Positions 44,522 through 52,877 of a stretch of DNA of 64,000 bases are shown piece by piece. Position 1 is the stretch's first letter, and each line of letters starts with the position of its first letter. The DNA lies in NCBI RefSeq assembly GCF_009696045.1, contig NZ_VUMT01000002.1, positions 124,001-188,000 on the forward strand, read 5' to 3'. The position numbers and the translations under genes were made by a program. This DNA is from Velocimicrobium porci. Its GTDB lineage: Bacteria; Bacillota; Clostridia; Lachnospirales; Lachnospiraceae. The notes below the pieces were generated by a model. That model made no database searches. It was not told the origin of the DNA and was given only the letters and a program-made list of their open reading frames with translations.

Positions 44522-45523
44522 ATGAAAAATGTATTGAAAAAAGCAATTTCAGGAATACTTGCATTGAGCATGGCAGCTGCCATGATGGTAAGTACTGCAA
44601 TTCCGGCTCAGGCAGCAACCAAAAAAGTAATTCCGGTAAAGGTTTCTTATAACGGAAAGAATTGGGAAAATGATTCCAAGCTCTGGGCACATTCACAAAG
44701 CGACTGTGTAATTACACCAGGCGACAAAACTTATAAACTAACAAATACACTTTCTATAAACTATCAGGTATACATTCCAAAAACTGTATTGCAAAAAAAC
44801 GGTTCTGCTATTGACCTCAATACATCCCTTAATGTAATGGATTCCACTAAAGATTGGAATTGGCTTGGAAGTATCGAGGGAAAATATTCAATCTCTGTTG
44901 TCAATGAAAAAGGTAAATATGGCATTTATGCATGGAACAACGAAACGGAAAAAATGGTTTCTGCAAAAGATACAGCAAAACTTGTAACATTAAAAAAAGA
45001 TGGTGATTATGTTATCGCAACTGTAAAAAATGTAGCACTGAAAAGTGAAATGGAAACGGGAGATGGCAAGTCAAAGAAAATCGATACAAAAACTCCAAGA
45101 CATTTAAATGCAACTGTTCGGTTATGTGGTGTAAACACAAAGGTAAAAGCTACTCTTTATATAGATAATGTTGTGGTAACTTCAGGGCAGAAAAAAATAT
45201 TCTCCATAAATTGTTCTGACAAAAATATGCTTTACTTTTATTACATGAATGGTTCTAGTAAAGAGAAAGTCGTACAACCTGTTACTTATTCCAATACATT
45301 ACTAAAGCTGACAAAAACTTCGGCAACAATTAAAACTGGTAAGACAGTTTCTATTAATGCCAAAGCTACCCCGGCAGAAAAAATCACATATAAATCATCC
45401 AATGAAAAGGTTGCTAAAGTATCCTCTAAGGGTATTGTAACTGGTGTAAACGCCGGTAAAGCTGCCATTACTGTAACTACAAATGGAGTAAGCAAGAACT
45501 TTTCAGTTACCGTCACAAAATAA
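44522..45523 (+). CDS. Secreted protein with C-terminal Ig-like (BIG2) domain, unknown function
   Basis: 333 residues. Signal peptide residues 1-31 with cleavage predicted after AIPAQA. The middle 215 residues (from VIPVKVSYNGKNWENDSKLW) are a beta-rich domain I do not recognise. The last 80 residues are a bacterial Ig-like domain group 2 (KLTKTSATIKTGKTVSI ... VAKVSSKGIVTGVNAGKAAI). It has its own promoter and terminator inside the lantibiotic cluster. GGAGGAGGATTCTTT precedes the ATG. It could be a cell-surface or carbohydrate-binding protein; a role in immunity or peptide capture is only a guess. Confidence 0.8.
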   Translation: MKNVLKKAISGILALSMAAAMMVSTAIPAQAATKKVIPVKVSYNGKNWENDSKLWAHSQSDCVITPGDKTYKLTNTLSINYQVYIPKTVLQKNGSAIDLNTSLNVMDSTKDWNWLGSIEGKYSISVVNEKGKYGIYAWNNETEKMVSAKDTAKLVTLKKDGDYVIATVKNVALKSEMETGDGKSKKIDTKTPRHLNATVRLCGVNTKVKATLYIDNVVVTSGQKKIFSINCSDKNMLYFYYMNGSSKEKVVQPVTYSNTLLKLTKTSATIKTGKTVSINAKATPAEKITYKSSNEKVAKVSSKGIVTGVNAGKAAITVTTNGVSKNFSVTVTK

Positions 45524-45547
45524 TTAAATTTTTATAGAACATATTTT

Positions 45548-45587
45548 AAAAATCCGGAAAGGTAAAAATTTACTTTTCCGGATTTTT
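45548..45587 (+). terminator. Terminator of the Ig-like protein gene
   Basis: AAAAATCCGGAAA arm pairs with TTTCCGGATTTTT (45548-45587 overall), T-run at the 3' side. Confidence 0.85.
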
Positions 45588-45604
45588 CTTTTTTAGAAAA
45601 TTCA

Positions 45605-45647
45605 AAAATCTTTATAAAATCTTTAAAATTAAAGGTTATCATATAAA
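45605..45647 (+). promoter_or_regulatory. lanFEGI promoter with direct-repeat box
   Basis: AAAATCTTT occurs at 45605-45613 and again at 45616-45624, an 11-bp-period direct repeat, followed by -10 candidates TATCAT (45637) or TATAAA (45642-45647). The repeat differs from the TGAT box at lanA and lanB, suggesting control by the second regulator. Confidence 0.45.
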
Positions 45648-45674
45648 TACAACAGATAGAAAGGATTTAATATT

Positions 45675-46376
45675 ATGAATACAATATTAGAAACAAAGCT
45701 TTTAACAAAACAATTTAAATCACAAACTGCAGTAAATCAAGTGTCTATCCATGTAAATGAACATTCTGTTTATGGCTTACTCGGTCCAAATGGTGCTGGT
45801 AAGTCTACTTTACTTAAAATGGTAACCGGTATTTTACATCCAACCTCTGGAGAAATTTTCTTTGATGGTCATAAATTTAGCCGTAATGATTTAAACAATA
45901 TTGGTGCATTGATTGAAGCTCCTGCTCTTTACGAAAATCTGTCAGCTTACGAAAATCTTAAAGTCCGCACAGAATTATTGGGATTATCCGATGAACGGAT
46001 TCGTGAAGTTTTAGAGATTGTAAATTTAAAAAATACCGGGAGCAAAAAGTCCGGGAATTTTTCAATGGGAATGAAGCAAAGACTTGGCATTGCCTTAGCC
46101 CTTCTTAACCATCCAAAATTACTTATTTTAGATGAACCAACAAATGGCTTAGATCCCATTGGAATTGAAGAATTAAGAGATTTAATTCGTTCTTTTCCTC
46201 AAAAAGGAATTACTGTCATCTTATCCAGTCATATTTTATCAGAAGTTTCTCTCATCGCAGACCATATTGGTATTATTTCCAATGGAGTACTTGGATATGA
46301 AGGTAAGATACAAAAAGGTGATGATTTGGAACATCTGTTCATGTCTGTAATCAGAGAACACAGAATGGGGGCATAA
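45675..46376 (+). CDS. lanF: LanF-type lantibiotic immunity ABC ATPase
   Basis: 233 residues: Walker A GPNGAGKST, signature FSMGMKQRLGIAL, Walker B LILDEPTNGLD, switch His in SSHIL. The Q-loop glutamine is replaced by Glu in IEAPALYENL, the E-loop that marks lantibiotic-immunity ABC transporters. With LanE and LanG it would extract the lantibiotic from the producer's membrane. First gene of lanFEGI-RK; lanE follows two bases later. Confidence 0.95.
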   Translation: MNTILETKLLTKQFKSQTAVNQVSIHVNEHSVYGLLGPNGAGKSTLLKMVTGILHPTSGEIFFDGHKFSRNDLNNIGALIEAPALYENLSAYENLKVRTELLGLSDERIREVLEIVNLKNTGSKKSGNFSMGMKQRLGIALALLNHPKLLILDEPTNGLDPIGIEELRDLIRSFPQKGITVILSSHILSEVSLIADHIGIISNGVLGYEGKIQKGDDLEHLFMSVIREHRMGA

Positions 46377-46378
46377 CT

Positions 46379-47107
46379 ATGAATTATATAAAATCCGAAC
46401 ATTTAAAATTAAAACATACATTTATGCGTAAATTAATATTGATTGCTCCTTTCACAACTGCAATTTTAGCATTACTGATCGGAGGAATCAGCTATTATCA
46501 GCCAATGACATTTTATTGGTGGTACGCATTTTTATTACCAGGCACAATTGCTCTTTTTTGTGCTATGTCCAATCAGAAGGAAGAACGTGCAACAAAATAT
46601 TATTCTGTCTACTCGCAACCAATTAATTTAAAGCATTTTTGGTATGGAAAGATTATAACTCTTTCCGAATGTACAATAATTGCCGGCGTTGTCCTTGCAT
46701 TACTGGTTAGCTCTATATCAATAATTTCACCGGCTACCGTTGTATTTTCTCCATTTAAAACCGTTATCGGCTCTTTGCTTATCACGTTCACCGCACTTTG
46801 GCAGATTCCTCTTTGTCTGTTTTTATCCAAAAAGACTCACGTCTTTTTCCCAGTCCTGCTAAATTCGGTTTTAGGAATTTTTATTCCGACTATTGTTGGT
46901 AATACATCAATATGGTGGCTGTTTCCACACTGTTATGGTGGCAAACTATCGGAACCATTCATGGGCATCGGTCTGAACGGTGTTTTTACAAACTCCGACA
47001 AATTTTCATTTTCAGCGATACCAATTACACTGATTCTTTCATTCATTCTCTTTTTGTTGTTTAGTTTACTCAGTGCAAAATGGTTTGAAAGACAGGAGGT
47101 AAAATAA
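46379..47107 (+). CDS. lanE: LanE-type immunity ABC permease
   Basis: 242 residues, opening MNYIKSEHLKLKHTFMRKLIL as NisE/ABC-2-type immunity permeases do, with six hydrophobic helices. It pairs with LanG in the membrane and LanF outside the bilayer. Stop overlaps the lanG start (TAATG). Assignment as E rather than G rests on order. Confidence 0.88.
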   Translation: MNYIKSEHLKLKHTFMRKLILIAPFTTAILALLIGGISYYQPMTFYWWYAFLLPGTIALFCAMSNQKEERATKYYSVYSQPINLKHFWYGKIITLSECTIIAGVVLALLVSSISIISPATVVFSPFKTVIGSLLITFTALWQIPLCLFLSKKTHVFFPVLLNSVLGIFIPTIVGNTSIWWLFPHCYGGKLSEPFMGIGLNGVFTNSDKFSFSAIPITLILSFILFLLFSLLSAKWFERQEVK

Positions 47108-47838
47108 TGATACTTCTTCATTCTCTAAAAAGTGAATACACAAAAACCAAACACAGCTCTTACCTTTGGATACACCTTTTAATTCCTTTATTTGGTGCAA
47201 TTCTATTTGTCTTATATTTTTCTTTATATGAAAGTACACCACTTTATAATAAGTGCAAGATGATATTGGAATTAACTGCAACTGTGTTTCCAATCCTGAT
47301 TGGCATAGTTACTGCTGTTGTCACAAATATGGAAGAAAAAGCTTCTTATTTTTACAGACTTTTATCTTTTGAACACCGCCGAGGTATTTACCTTAGCAAG
47401 CTTTTACTGCTTTTCCTTTCAGGAACTTTTTCTGTTCTTTTACTTTTTGTATTATTTACCGGAGGTATAACTATTATAACTCCTATAGAATCCTTTCCAT
47501 ACTTTATATTGTTAAAATCTTTTTTAGCTCTGATTATTAGTGGACTTTTTTTCTATACCGTTCATTTGTTTATCAGTTTTAAATTCAGTATTGGTATTTC
47601 TATTTTTATAAGTATCGTAGAAGCTTTATTGACCATATTGTTTAGTAATGTTTCTCTTCCTGGAATATGGAAATTCATACCATTTTCATGGTCAGTAAAA
47701 CTGTCGGAATTTGTTTTACAGGGAAAACAAAGTGAATTTTATTCTGGTCTTATCGCACTTATTATTATCACTGTAATCACAATTTTCATTACAACAACAT
47801 GGTTTCAACAATGGGAGGGGAAAAAAAGTTATGAATAA
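47107..47838 (+). CDS. lanG: LanG-type immunity ABC permease
   Basis: 243 residues, opening LHSLKSEYTKTKHSSYLWIHLLIPLFGA with six helices, the counterpart of LanE. It overlaps the lanI start by 8 bases, so immunity subunits are translationally coupled. Function: membrane part of the self-immunity exporter. Confidence 0.88.
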   Translation: MILLHSLKSEYTKTKHSSYLWIHLLIPLFGAILFVLYFSLYESTPLYNKCKMILELTATVFPILIGIVTAVVTNMEEKASYFYRLLSFEHRRGIYLSKLLLLFLSGTFSVLLLFVLFTGGITIITPIESFPYFILLKSFLALIISGLFFYTVHLFISFKFSIGISIFISIVEALLTILFSNVSLPGIWKFIPFSWSVKLSEFVLQGKQSEFYSGLIALIIITVITIFITTTWFQQWEGKKSYE

Positions 47839-48661
47839 GATTTTTTATACATCTGCATTACTTTTTCTTTGTCTTACATGTCTAAGTGGCTGTTCCTCTA
47901 TAGAAAAGAAACTGGAGGAACAAAAATCTCAAAAAGAAAAAGCCGTTTTAAATGAAAAAGATTTATCCGAGTTCAACTATCAAAATAGCTCTTATACTAT
48001 ATTAAATCAAACAAAAGAGCAATCAGAACTTGGCTCCTGGGTGGGAATTATTCAAAAATATGTGCTGGTAAATAAAGATGGAAGTTTTTTAAATCAATAT
48101 GATATTGATGGTTATGATTTATCAAATCTTGTAGAAGCTTCTGAAAACTCTGATCAAACCGGTTCTTATGTAATCACATATTACAATATTTATAAAACCA
48201 AAGAGAATTCCCCAAAAGAACTGATTTTAGACATCAATGATACCTACTACCTTGCTGTTCCAACCAAACAAATAACATCTTCTGATAAAGTTCTTTCTAT
48301 TTCGTCACTCGCCAATGCAGCAGATGAAGCCGGTAATTACCATATTAATCAAAATAATTGTACCGAATTAATTTGTGGAGAAAAAACTTATAAAATCAGT
48401 GATACTGTAATGAACCATAGCGAAGTTGGTGACTACCTTGCTGTATTAAATGAACATTACACGTTTCTTGATTCAACTAAAAAACCTCTTACCCAAGAAG
48501 AATTAAAAAAAATAGAGATTACCCCTTCTGAAGCATCGAAACAAAAACGCATTAGCTGGACATATACCGGTGTATATAAAATCAAAGAAACCAGTATTTT
48601 CAAAGCGGTAGCCGTTAACATCAATGGAAAATACCATCGTGCTAATCTTATATCCGGCTGA
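47831..48661 (+). CDS. lanI: NisI-like lantibiotic immunity lipoprotein with two repeat domains
   Basis: 276 residues. Signal peptide and lipobox LSGC (Cys21) make it a lipoprotein. The mature part contains two related domains: SYTILNQTKEQSELGSWVG (from about residue 56) and TYKISDTVMNHSEVGDYLAV (from about residue 184), each followed by a Y-x-L/F-x-N-K/D segment. NisI has the same two-domain plan. It would bind extracellular lantibiotic and protect lipid II. Ends the immunity genes before the second regulator pair. Confidence 0.87.
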   Translation: MNKIFYTSALLFLCLTCLSGCSSIEKKLEEQKSQKEKAVLNEKDLSEFNYQNSSYTILNQTKEQSELGSWVGIIQKYVLVNKDGSFLNQYDIDGYDLSNLVEASENSDQTGSYVITYYNIYKTKENSPKELILDINDTYYLAVPTKQITSSDKVLSISSLANAADEAGNYHINQNNCTELICGEKTYKISDTVMNHSEVGDYLAVLNEHYTFLDSTKKPLTQEELKKIEITPSEASKQKRISWTYTGVYKIKETSIFKAVAVNINGKYHRANLISG

Positions 48662-48741
48662 TTGTTATTTTTCAAAAGGTGGAATTCTCTATAATAATAC
48701 GCTATAATAATAGTAAGAATATATTAGGGAGGAACCTTATT

Positions 48742-49404
48742 TTGGGAAAAATTTTAGTATTAGATGATGATGCTTCTATTTTAATGTTAATAAAAAATGC
48801 CCTTCAAAAAGATGGACATCTGGTCACAATCTATGATTCAGCAGAAAAAATTTCTTTAAATTCACTAGGTCAATATGATTTGCTTTTATTGGATATTATG
48901 ATGCCAGGTACTGATGGTTTTACTTTTTGTAAAAAAATACGAACAATGGTAGACTGTCCTATACTTTTTTTAACTGCTAAAACACTGGAAGAAGATATTA
49001 TGTATGGACTTTCTATTGGTGCAGATGATTATCTGACCAAGCCGTTTCGTATCGGTGAACTGCGTGCCCGTATTCAGGCCCATTTACGCCGTGAGCACAG
49101 AGAGCATCATAATGTCCTTTGTTTTGATCATATTAAATTTGATTTATCTGCCAAAATCCTTTTTGTTGATGATACCCCGGTTGCATTAACGAAAAGCGAA
49201 TATGCAATCTGTGAATACCTTGCCCATCACCATGGGCAGGTACTTTCAAAGGAACAAATCTGTGAAGCAGTGTTTGGATTTGACAGTGAAAGTGACAATT
49301 CTACAATAGCCACTCACATAAAAAATATACGAATGAAATTTTCCGACTTATCGTTTCAACCAATTACAACAGTATGGGGGTGTGGTTATAGATGGACAGC
49401 ATAA
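48742..49404 (+). CDS. lanR: NisR-like OmpR-family response regulator (second pair)
   Basis: 220 residues. Receiver with VLDDDAS, phospho-Asp in LLLDIMMPGTDG and Lys in LTKPFR, then an OmpR/PhoB winged helix (LTKSEYAICEYLAHHHGQVLSKEQI). I start at TTG 48742, nine bases after GGGAGG, because residues before it are not homologous to regulators and the upstream GTG at 48679 has no ribosome site. Co-transcribed with the immunity genes, so it may control immunity separately from production. Confidence 0.9.
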   Translation: MGKILVLDDDASILMLIKNALQKDGHLVTIYDSAEKISLNSLGQYDLLLLDIMMPGTDGFTFCKKIRTMVDCPILFLTAKTLEEDIMYGLSIGADDYLTKPFRIGELRARIQAHLRREHREHHNVLCFDHIKFDLSAKILFVDDTPVALTKSEYAICEYLAHHHGQVLSKEQICEAVFGFDSESDNSTIATHIKNIRMKFSDLSFQPITTVWGCGYRWTA

Positions 49405-50777
49405 ACCGTAATAAAACAACTTCTTTAAGAAATTCTTTTTTATATTTTTTAACTTCCGTTATCATAGGAATTTTCTTTGCAATAACGATTCCCTATATGC
49501 TGTTATCTCTTCTTACGAACATGGGTGTCGTTACTTTGGCAAATTATAGCGAAACCCAGGCAAAAGCGATTGCTCCTATCCTTTCTAATGTACCTGATAT
49601 TACAACCGTTGAACTTCCTATGAATACAACTTATCTTCTAACCGACAAAAATTTTAAAATTATAGATTCGAATATGACGAAAGAAAGCCAAAAAAATGCG
49701 CTTCTCTTTGCAAAAGGCAGACAATACCAGTCAGAAAATAAAACTGCCTTTCTTCTTGTTACCCGTAAAAACGAATTTTGTATCTTAGAATATCATATTG
49801 AATCACTCTATACAAACTCATGGATGGAAAAACATGTACCACCTCCTGAAACATGTTGTATCATTCTTTTACTCTTTAATGTTTTATCTGTATGTATTCT
49901 GCTAGTAACAAGTTTTTCAAAAAAACTGAGAAAACAGTTAACTCCAATACTTGATGCAATTGAACAAATCAAACAGCAAAATTTAGACTTTACAATTGGA
50001 ACTTCTAAAATAAAAGAATTTGAAGAAATTTTAGTATCCTTTAATAAAATGAAAGTAAGTTTAAAAGAATCTCTTTTAAAAGAGTGGAAAGCAAACCAAA
50101 TACAAAGGGAACAAATTGCTTCTTTAGCACATGATATTAAGACACCTTTAACTGTGATACAGGGTAATACAGAGCTGCTGAAAGAGACACCTCTTACTGA
50201 AGAACAAACCATATATAGTAATTATATATTAAACAGTTCGATACAAATCGAAACATATATTAAAATTTTAATTGACATTTCTAAGGCTGCTTCCGGATAT
50301 CAATTACAGCTTGAAGATTTTGTTATCACTGATTTTATAAATCAGCTAAAGCCTCAGATTTCTGCCCTGACTGCTCCAAAGCAGATAAATCTTAAATTGA
50401 TTCAACAAGCGGAGCAATCCATATTAAAAATTGATTTCTTCCTTTTTCAACGTGCCATTCTGAATGTAATTTCAAATGCCGTTGATTTTACTCCGGAAAA
50501 TGGAACTATTTTAATTGAAACTCAGACATTACAAAGTGCAGAAGAACATTTCTTAAAAATAAGCATCAGTGATAACGGACCGGGATTTTCCAAAGAAGCA
50601 TTAGCACATGGTATAGAACAATTTTTCATGGGAGATACAAGCCGCAATTCCAAAACTCATTTTGGAATGGGGCTTTATATTACTGATTGCATTGTGAAAC
50701 AACATAATGGTCAGATTAAACTAAAAAATTCAGAAACTTTAGGAGGGGGAAAAGTAGAAATTTTTCTTAAGGTATAA
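49392..50777 (+). CDS. lanK: NisK-like sensor histidine kinase (second pair)
   Basis: 461 residues. Two membrane helices (about 17-43 and 150-172) bracket an extracellular sensor region. H box SLAHDIKTPLTVIQG, N box VISNAVDFTP, G boxes DNGPGFS and HFGMGLYITDCIVKQHNG. It overlaps the regulator gene by 13 bases with GGGGGTG nine bases before the ATG. Distinct in sequence from the first kinase, so the two may read different signals. Confidence 0.92.
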   Translation: MDSINRNKTTSLRNSFLYFLTSVIIGIFFAITIPYMLLSLLTNMGVVTLANYSETQAKAIAPILSNVPDITTVELPMNTTYLLTDKNFKIIDSNMTKESQKNALLFAKGRQYQSENKTAFLLVTRKNEFCILEYHIESLYTNSWMEKHVPPPETCCIILLLFNVLSVCILLVTSFSKKLRKQLTPILDAIEQIKQQNLDFTIGTSKIKEFEEILVSFNKMKVSLKESLLKEWKANQIQREQIASLAHDIKTPLTVIQGNTELLKETPLTEEQTIYSNYILNSSIQIETYIKILIDISKAASGYQLQLEDFVITDFINQLKPQISALTAPKQINLKLIQQAEQSILKIDFFLFQRAILNVISNAVDFTPENGTILIETQTLQSAEEHFLKISISDNGPGFSKEALAHGIEQFFMGDTSRNSKTHFGMGLYITDCIVKQHNGQIKLKNSETLGGGKVEIFLKV

Positions 50778-50787
50778 AAATGAATGA

Positions 50788-51840
50788 CTATTTTTTTAAG
50801 AATTTTTCTTTTCTTAAAAAATCACCGACATTTTCACTTGTGACTTTAGAATAAGGAAGATAAACATATTTATTCTTTTTTAATTTTATGTCTTCCATTC
50901 CCTTTCCAGTAACAATTGCCAAAGCTAACTTTGCCATTGCTTCTGCCTGTCCTTCTTTATCGTTATAGACCGTTCCAGACAGTTTGGAATATACGACTGC
51001 TTTTAATCCCACATCAGTCCCATCAATTCCAAAAAAGACAGGGTAGGCAGACTCAGTAAAGTTTAACTTTTCATAAGCATCAATTGCCCCAAGCGCCATA
51101 TCATCATTGTTAGCTAAAACAAGTTCAATTTTATTTTGGTATTGACCAATCATTTGCATCATTCGATTCTGTGCCTGCGCACGATTCCAATTTGCAATCC
51201 CATAACACAATTTTTCGAGCTTAATCCCCTTCTTTTTTAAAGTATCAATTGCAGTTTCCGTTCGAATAATTGCGTCTTGATGACCTAGTTCTCCTTCCAA
51301 TACTACATATTGAATCTTCCCATCTTGATTGCGGTCTATTTTACTATTCTTCTGTATCGCATCAAAAGCTAATTCTCCCTGCATCATACCTGATTGCTTC
51401 GCATCTGCACCGACATAATAAAGTTTATCCCACTGCATCATATCTTCTGCTACTGGCTCCCTATTAAAGAAAATAATTGGCACATCATTTTCTCTTGCAA
51501 GGTCAATAATTTCAGATGTATCTGCCCTATCTACCAAATTCACACAAAGAACATCGTAATTTGCATGAATCAATTCTTTCACCTGATCATTCTGAGTTCT
51601 CTGGGAACCGGACGCATCTTTAACTGTTACCGTTACCTCAGGATTATCACTTTCACCCCCATTAAATTGCTCTTTAAAGCAGGTAAGCAGTTCATTTAGA
51701 AATGTATCACTTTGATTATAGTATGCTACTCCAATATGAATTTTATCTGGAGTATTCGCCCGTTTCGCTCCACATGCACACAGAAGCTGCATACTCAGAC
51801 AAAAAATAATTCCTGCTGCCAAGATTTTTTTTATTTTCAT
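50788..51840 (-). CDS. Galactose/glucose-type substrate-binding lipoprotein, canonical order
   Basis: 350 residues. Lipobox LCAC (Cys23). The mature protein has the galactose-binding-protein order: first strand IHIGVAYYNQSDTF, then NLVDRADTSEI, IIFFNREP (120-129), the Ca-loop DRNQDGKIQY, binding motifs LGHQDAIIRTE, ANWNRAQAQ, LANNDDMALG and FFGIDGTD. Residues equivalent to the D, N, H, D, R, W, N and D of the E. coli hexose pocket are kept. It is last in a sensor operon with no permease beside it, so it may feed the sensor kinase or assist the mglBAC transporter. Confidence 0.88.
   Translation of the reverse strand: MKIKKILAAGIIFCLSMQLLCACGAKRANTPDKIHIGVAYYNQSDTFLNELLTCFKEQFNGGESDNPEVTVTVKDASGSQRTQNDQVKELIHANYDVLCVNLVDRADTSEIIDLARENDVPIIFFNREPVAEDMMQWDKLYYVGADAKQSGMMQGELAFDAIQKNSKIDRNQDGKIQYVVLEGELGHQDAIIRTETAIDTLKKKGIKLEKLCYGIANWNRAQAQNRMMQMIGQYQNKIELVLANNDDMALGAIDAYEKLNFTESAYPVFFGIDGTDVGLKAVVYSKLSGTVYNDKEGQAEAMAKLALAIVTGKGMEDIKLKKNKYVYLPYSKVTSENVGDFLRKEKFLKK
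50791..50821. terminator. Convergent-gene terminator
   Basis: TTTTTTTAAGAA (50791-50802) pairs with TTCTTAAAAAA (50811-50821), lying within the last codons of the minus-strand binding-protein gene and just past the kinase stop. Confidence 0.6.
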
Positions 51841-51881
51841 TTATATACCTCTAATCTTCTTCCTATTTTTTAAAATCAATT

Positions 51882-52856
51882 CTACTGACTCATTGTGAAA
51901 AGAATTTCCTGATTTTCTTTTGAAAACAGCTCCTCTCTGCGAATAATATCGTAAGAAACCATTTTGCTCTGCATCTTATAAAAGTAGCATTTCAATCTTT
52001 TAGAAATCTCTGTAAGACTCTGATATCCTACGCTAAATTCATCTGGCACTAACAAACATTCCAAAATTCCTATATCCAAATAATGGATTGCTTCCGTAGA
52101 ATTACCAATTCCATACACGAATGCTCCATGAAAATTATTCGAAGCAGCATATTCTCCAGCGGTTGTTAAACTGTCATCGTCCAAAGCAATCACAATATTC
52201 ACCTTGGATTGATTTGCCAAAAAATTTTCTTTCTCTTTCCCTGAAAAGTCTGAAACAGACCAACCAACTCTGGCACCTGTCCTTTTTATGCCGTCTTTGA
52301 ATCCCAGCTCCCGATTACGAGCCGCCTCAGAATGCTCCGATTTTGAAATAATTCCAAGCGTCTTTCCTTCTATATTTCCACTGTAATCTTTTAGCAGTTC
52401 TTCTGCCAAAGCAATTCCCATGGCATAATTATCTGCCTGTGTCACAGAAAAAACACAACTATCTTTATTTTCCTCTACATTATTTTCTACAAGCATAATC
52501 GGAATCTTCTTTTCCATTTTCTTTAGGAGCTTCTCTATACCAGGGGCAGAAACAGGCTGTACTATGATTGCATCAGCTCCATTATTAAGTTCGTTTTCTA
52601 TTGTATTTTTTAGTTTTCCTGCCGTAAAATCACCTGCAGTACTAGAAAAAAACACTTCCACTCCCTGATCCTTTGCGGCCATTTTGATTCCATACTTGAG
52701 TGCAGACCATTGATTATCGTCAGAATTTTCAATAATTACAGAAATCTTATCAAAATCTTTTCCACTTCTTCCCCGAACCATAACAAAAGACAAGACAATA
52801 ACCAGTGCCGCCAGAATTACTTCTATTAAAATAAATGATTTTTTACCGTTCTTCAT
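51882..52856 (-). CDS. Membrane-anchored sugar-binding protein (periplasmic-binding-protein fold), sensor type
   Basis: 324 residues. One N-terminal helix (about 8-27) without a lipobox anchors a type I binding-protein fold: KISVIIENSDDNQWSALKYG, ADAIIVQPVSAPGIEKLLKK, IALDDDSLTTAGEY, FVYGIGNSTEAIHYL. It lies 21 bases after the YesM-like kinase gene. Such anchored binding proteins present a sugar to the kinase's extracellular domain. Ligand unknown, probably a sugar. Confidence 0.85.
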   Translation of the reverse strand: MKNGKKSFILIEVILAALVIVLSFVMVRGRSGKDFDKISVIIENSDDNQWSALKYGIKMAAKDQGVEVFFSSTAGDFTAGKLKNTIENELNNGADAIIVQPVSAPGIEKLLKKMEKKIPIMLVENNVEENKDSCVFSVTQADNYAMGIALAEELLKDYSGNIEGKTLGIISKSEHSEAARNRELGFKDGIKRTGARVGWSVSDFSGKEKENFLANQSKVNIVIALDDDSLTTAGEYAASNNFHGAFVYGIGNSTEAIHYLDIGILECLLVPDEFSVGYQSLTEISKRLKCYFYKMQSKMVSYDIIRREELFSKENQEILFTMSQ

Positions 52857-52877
52857 CCTTACTTCCTCTGTATTTTC

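Noticed and set aside
48679-48741. GTG start for the second lantibiotic regulator
   Set aside because: The 21 extra residues are not regulator-like and there is no ribosome site; TTG at 48742 follows GGGAGG.
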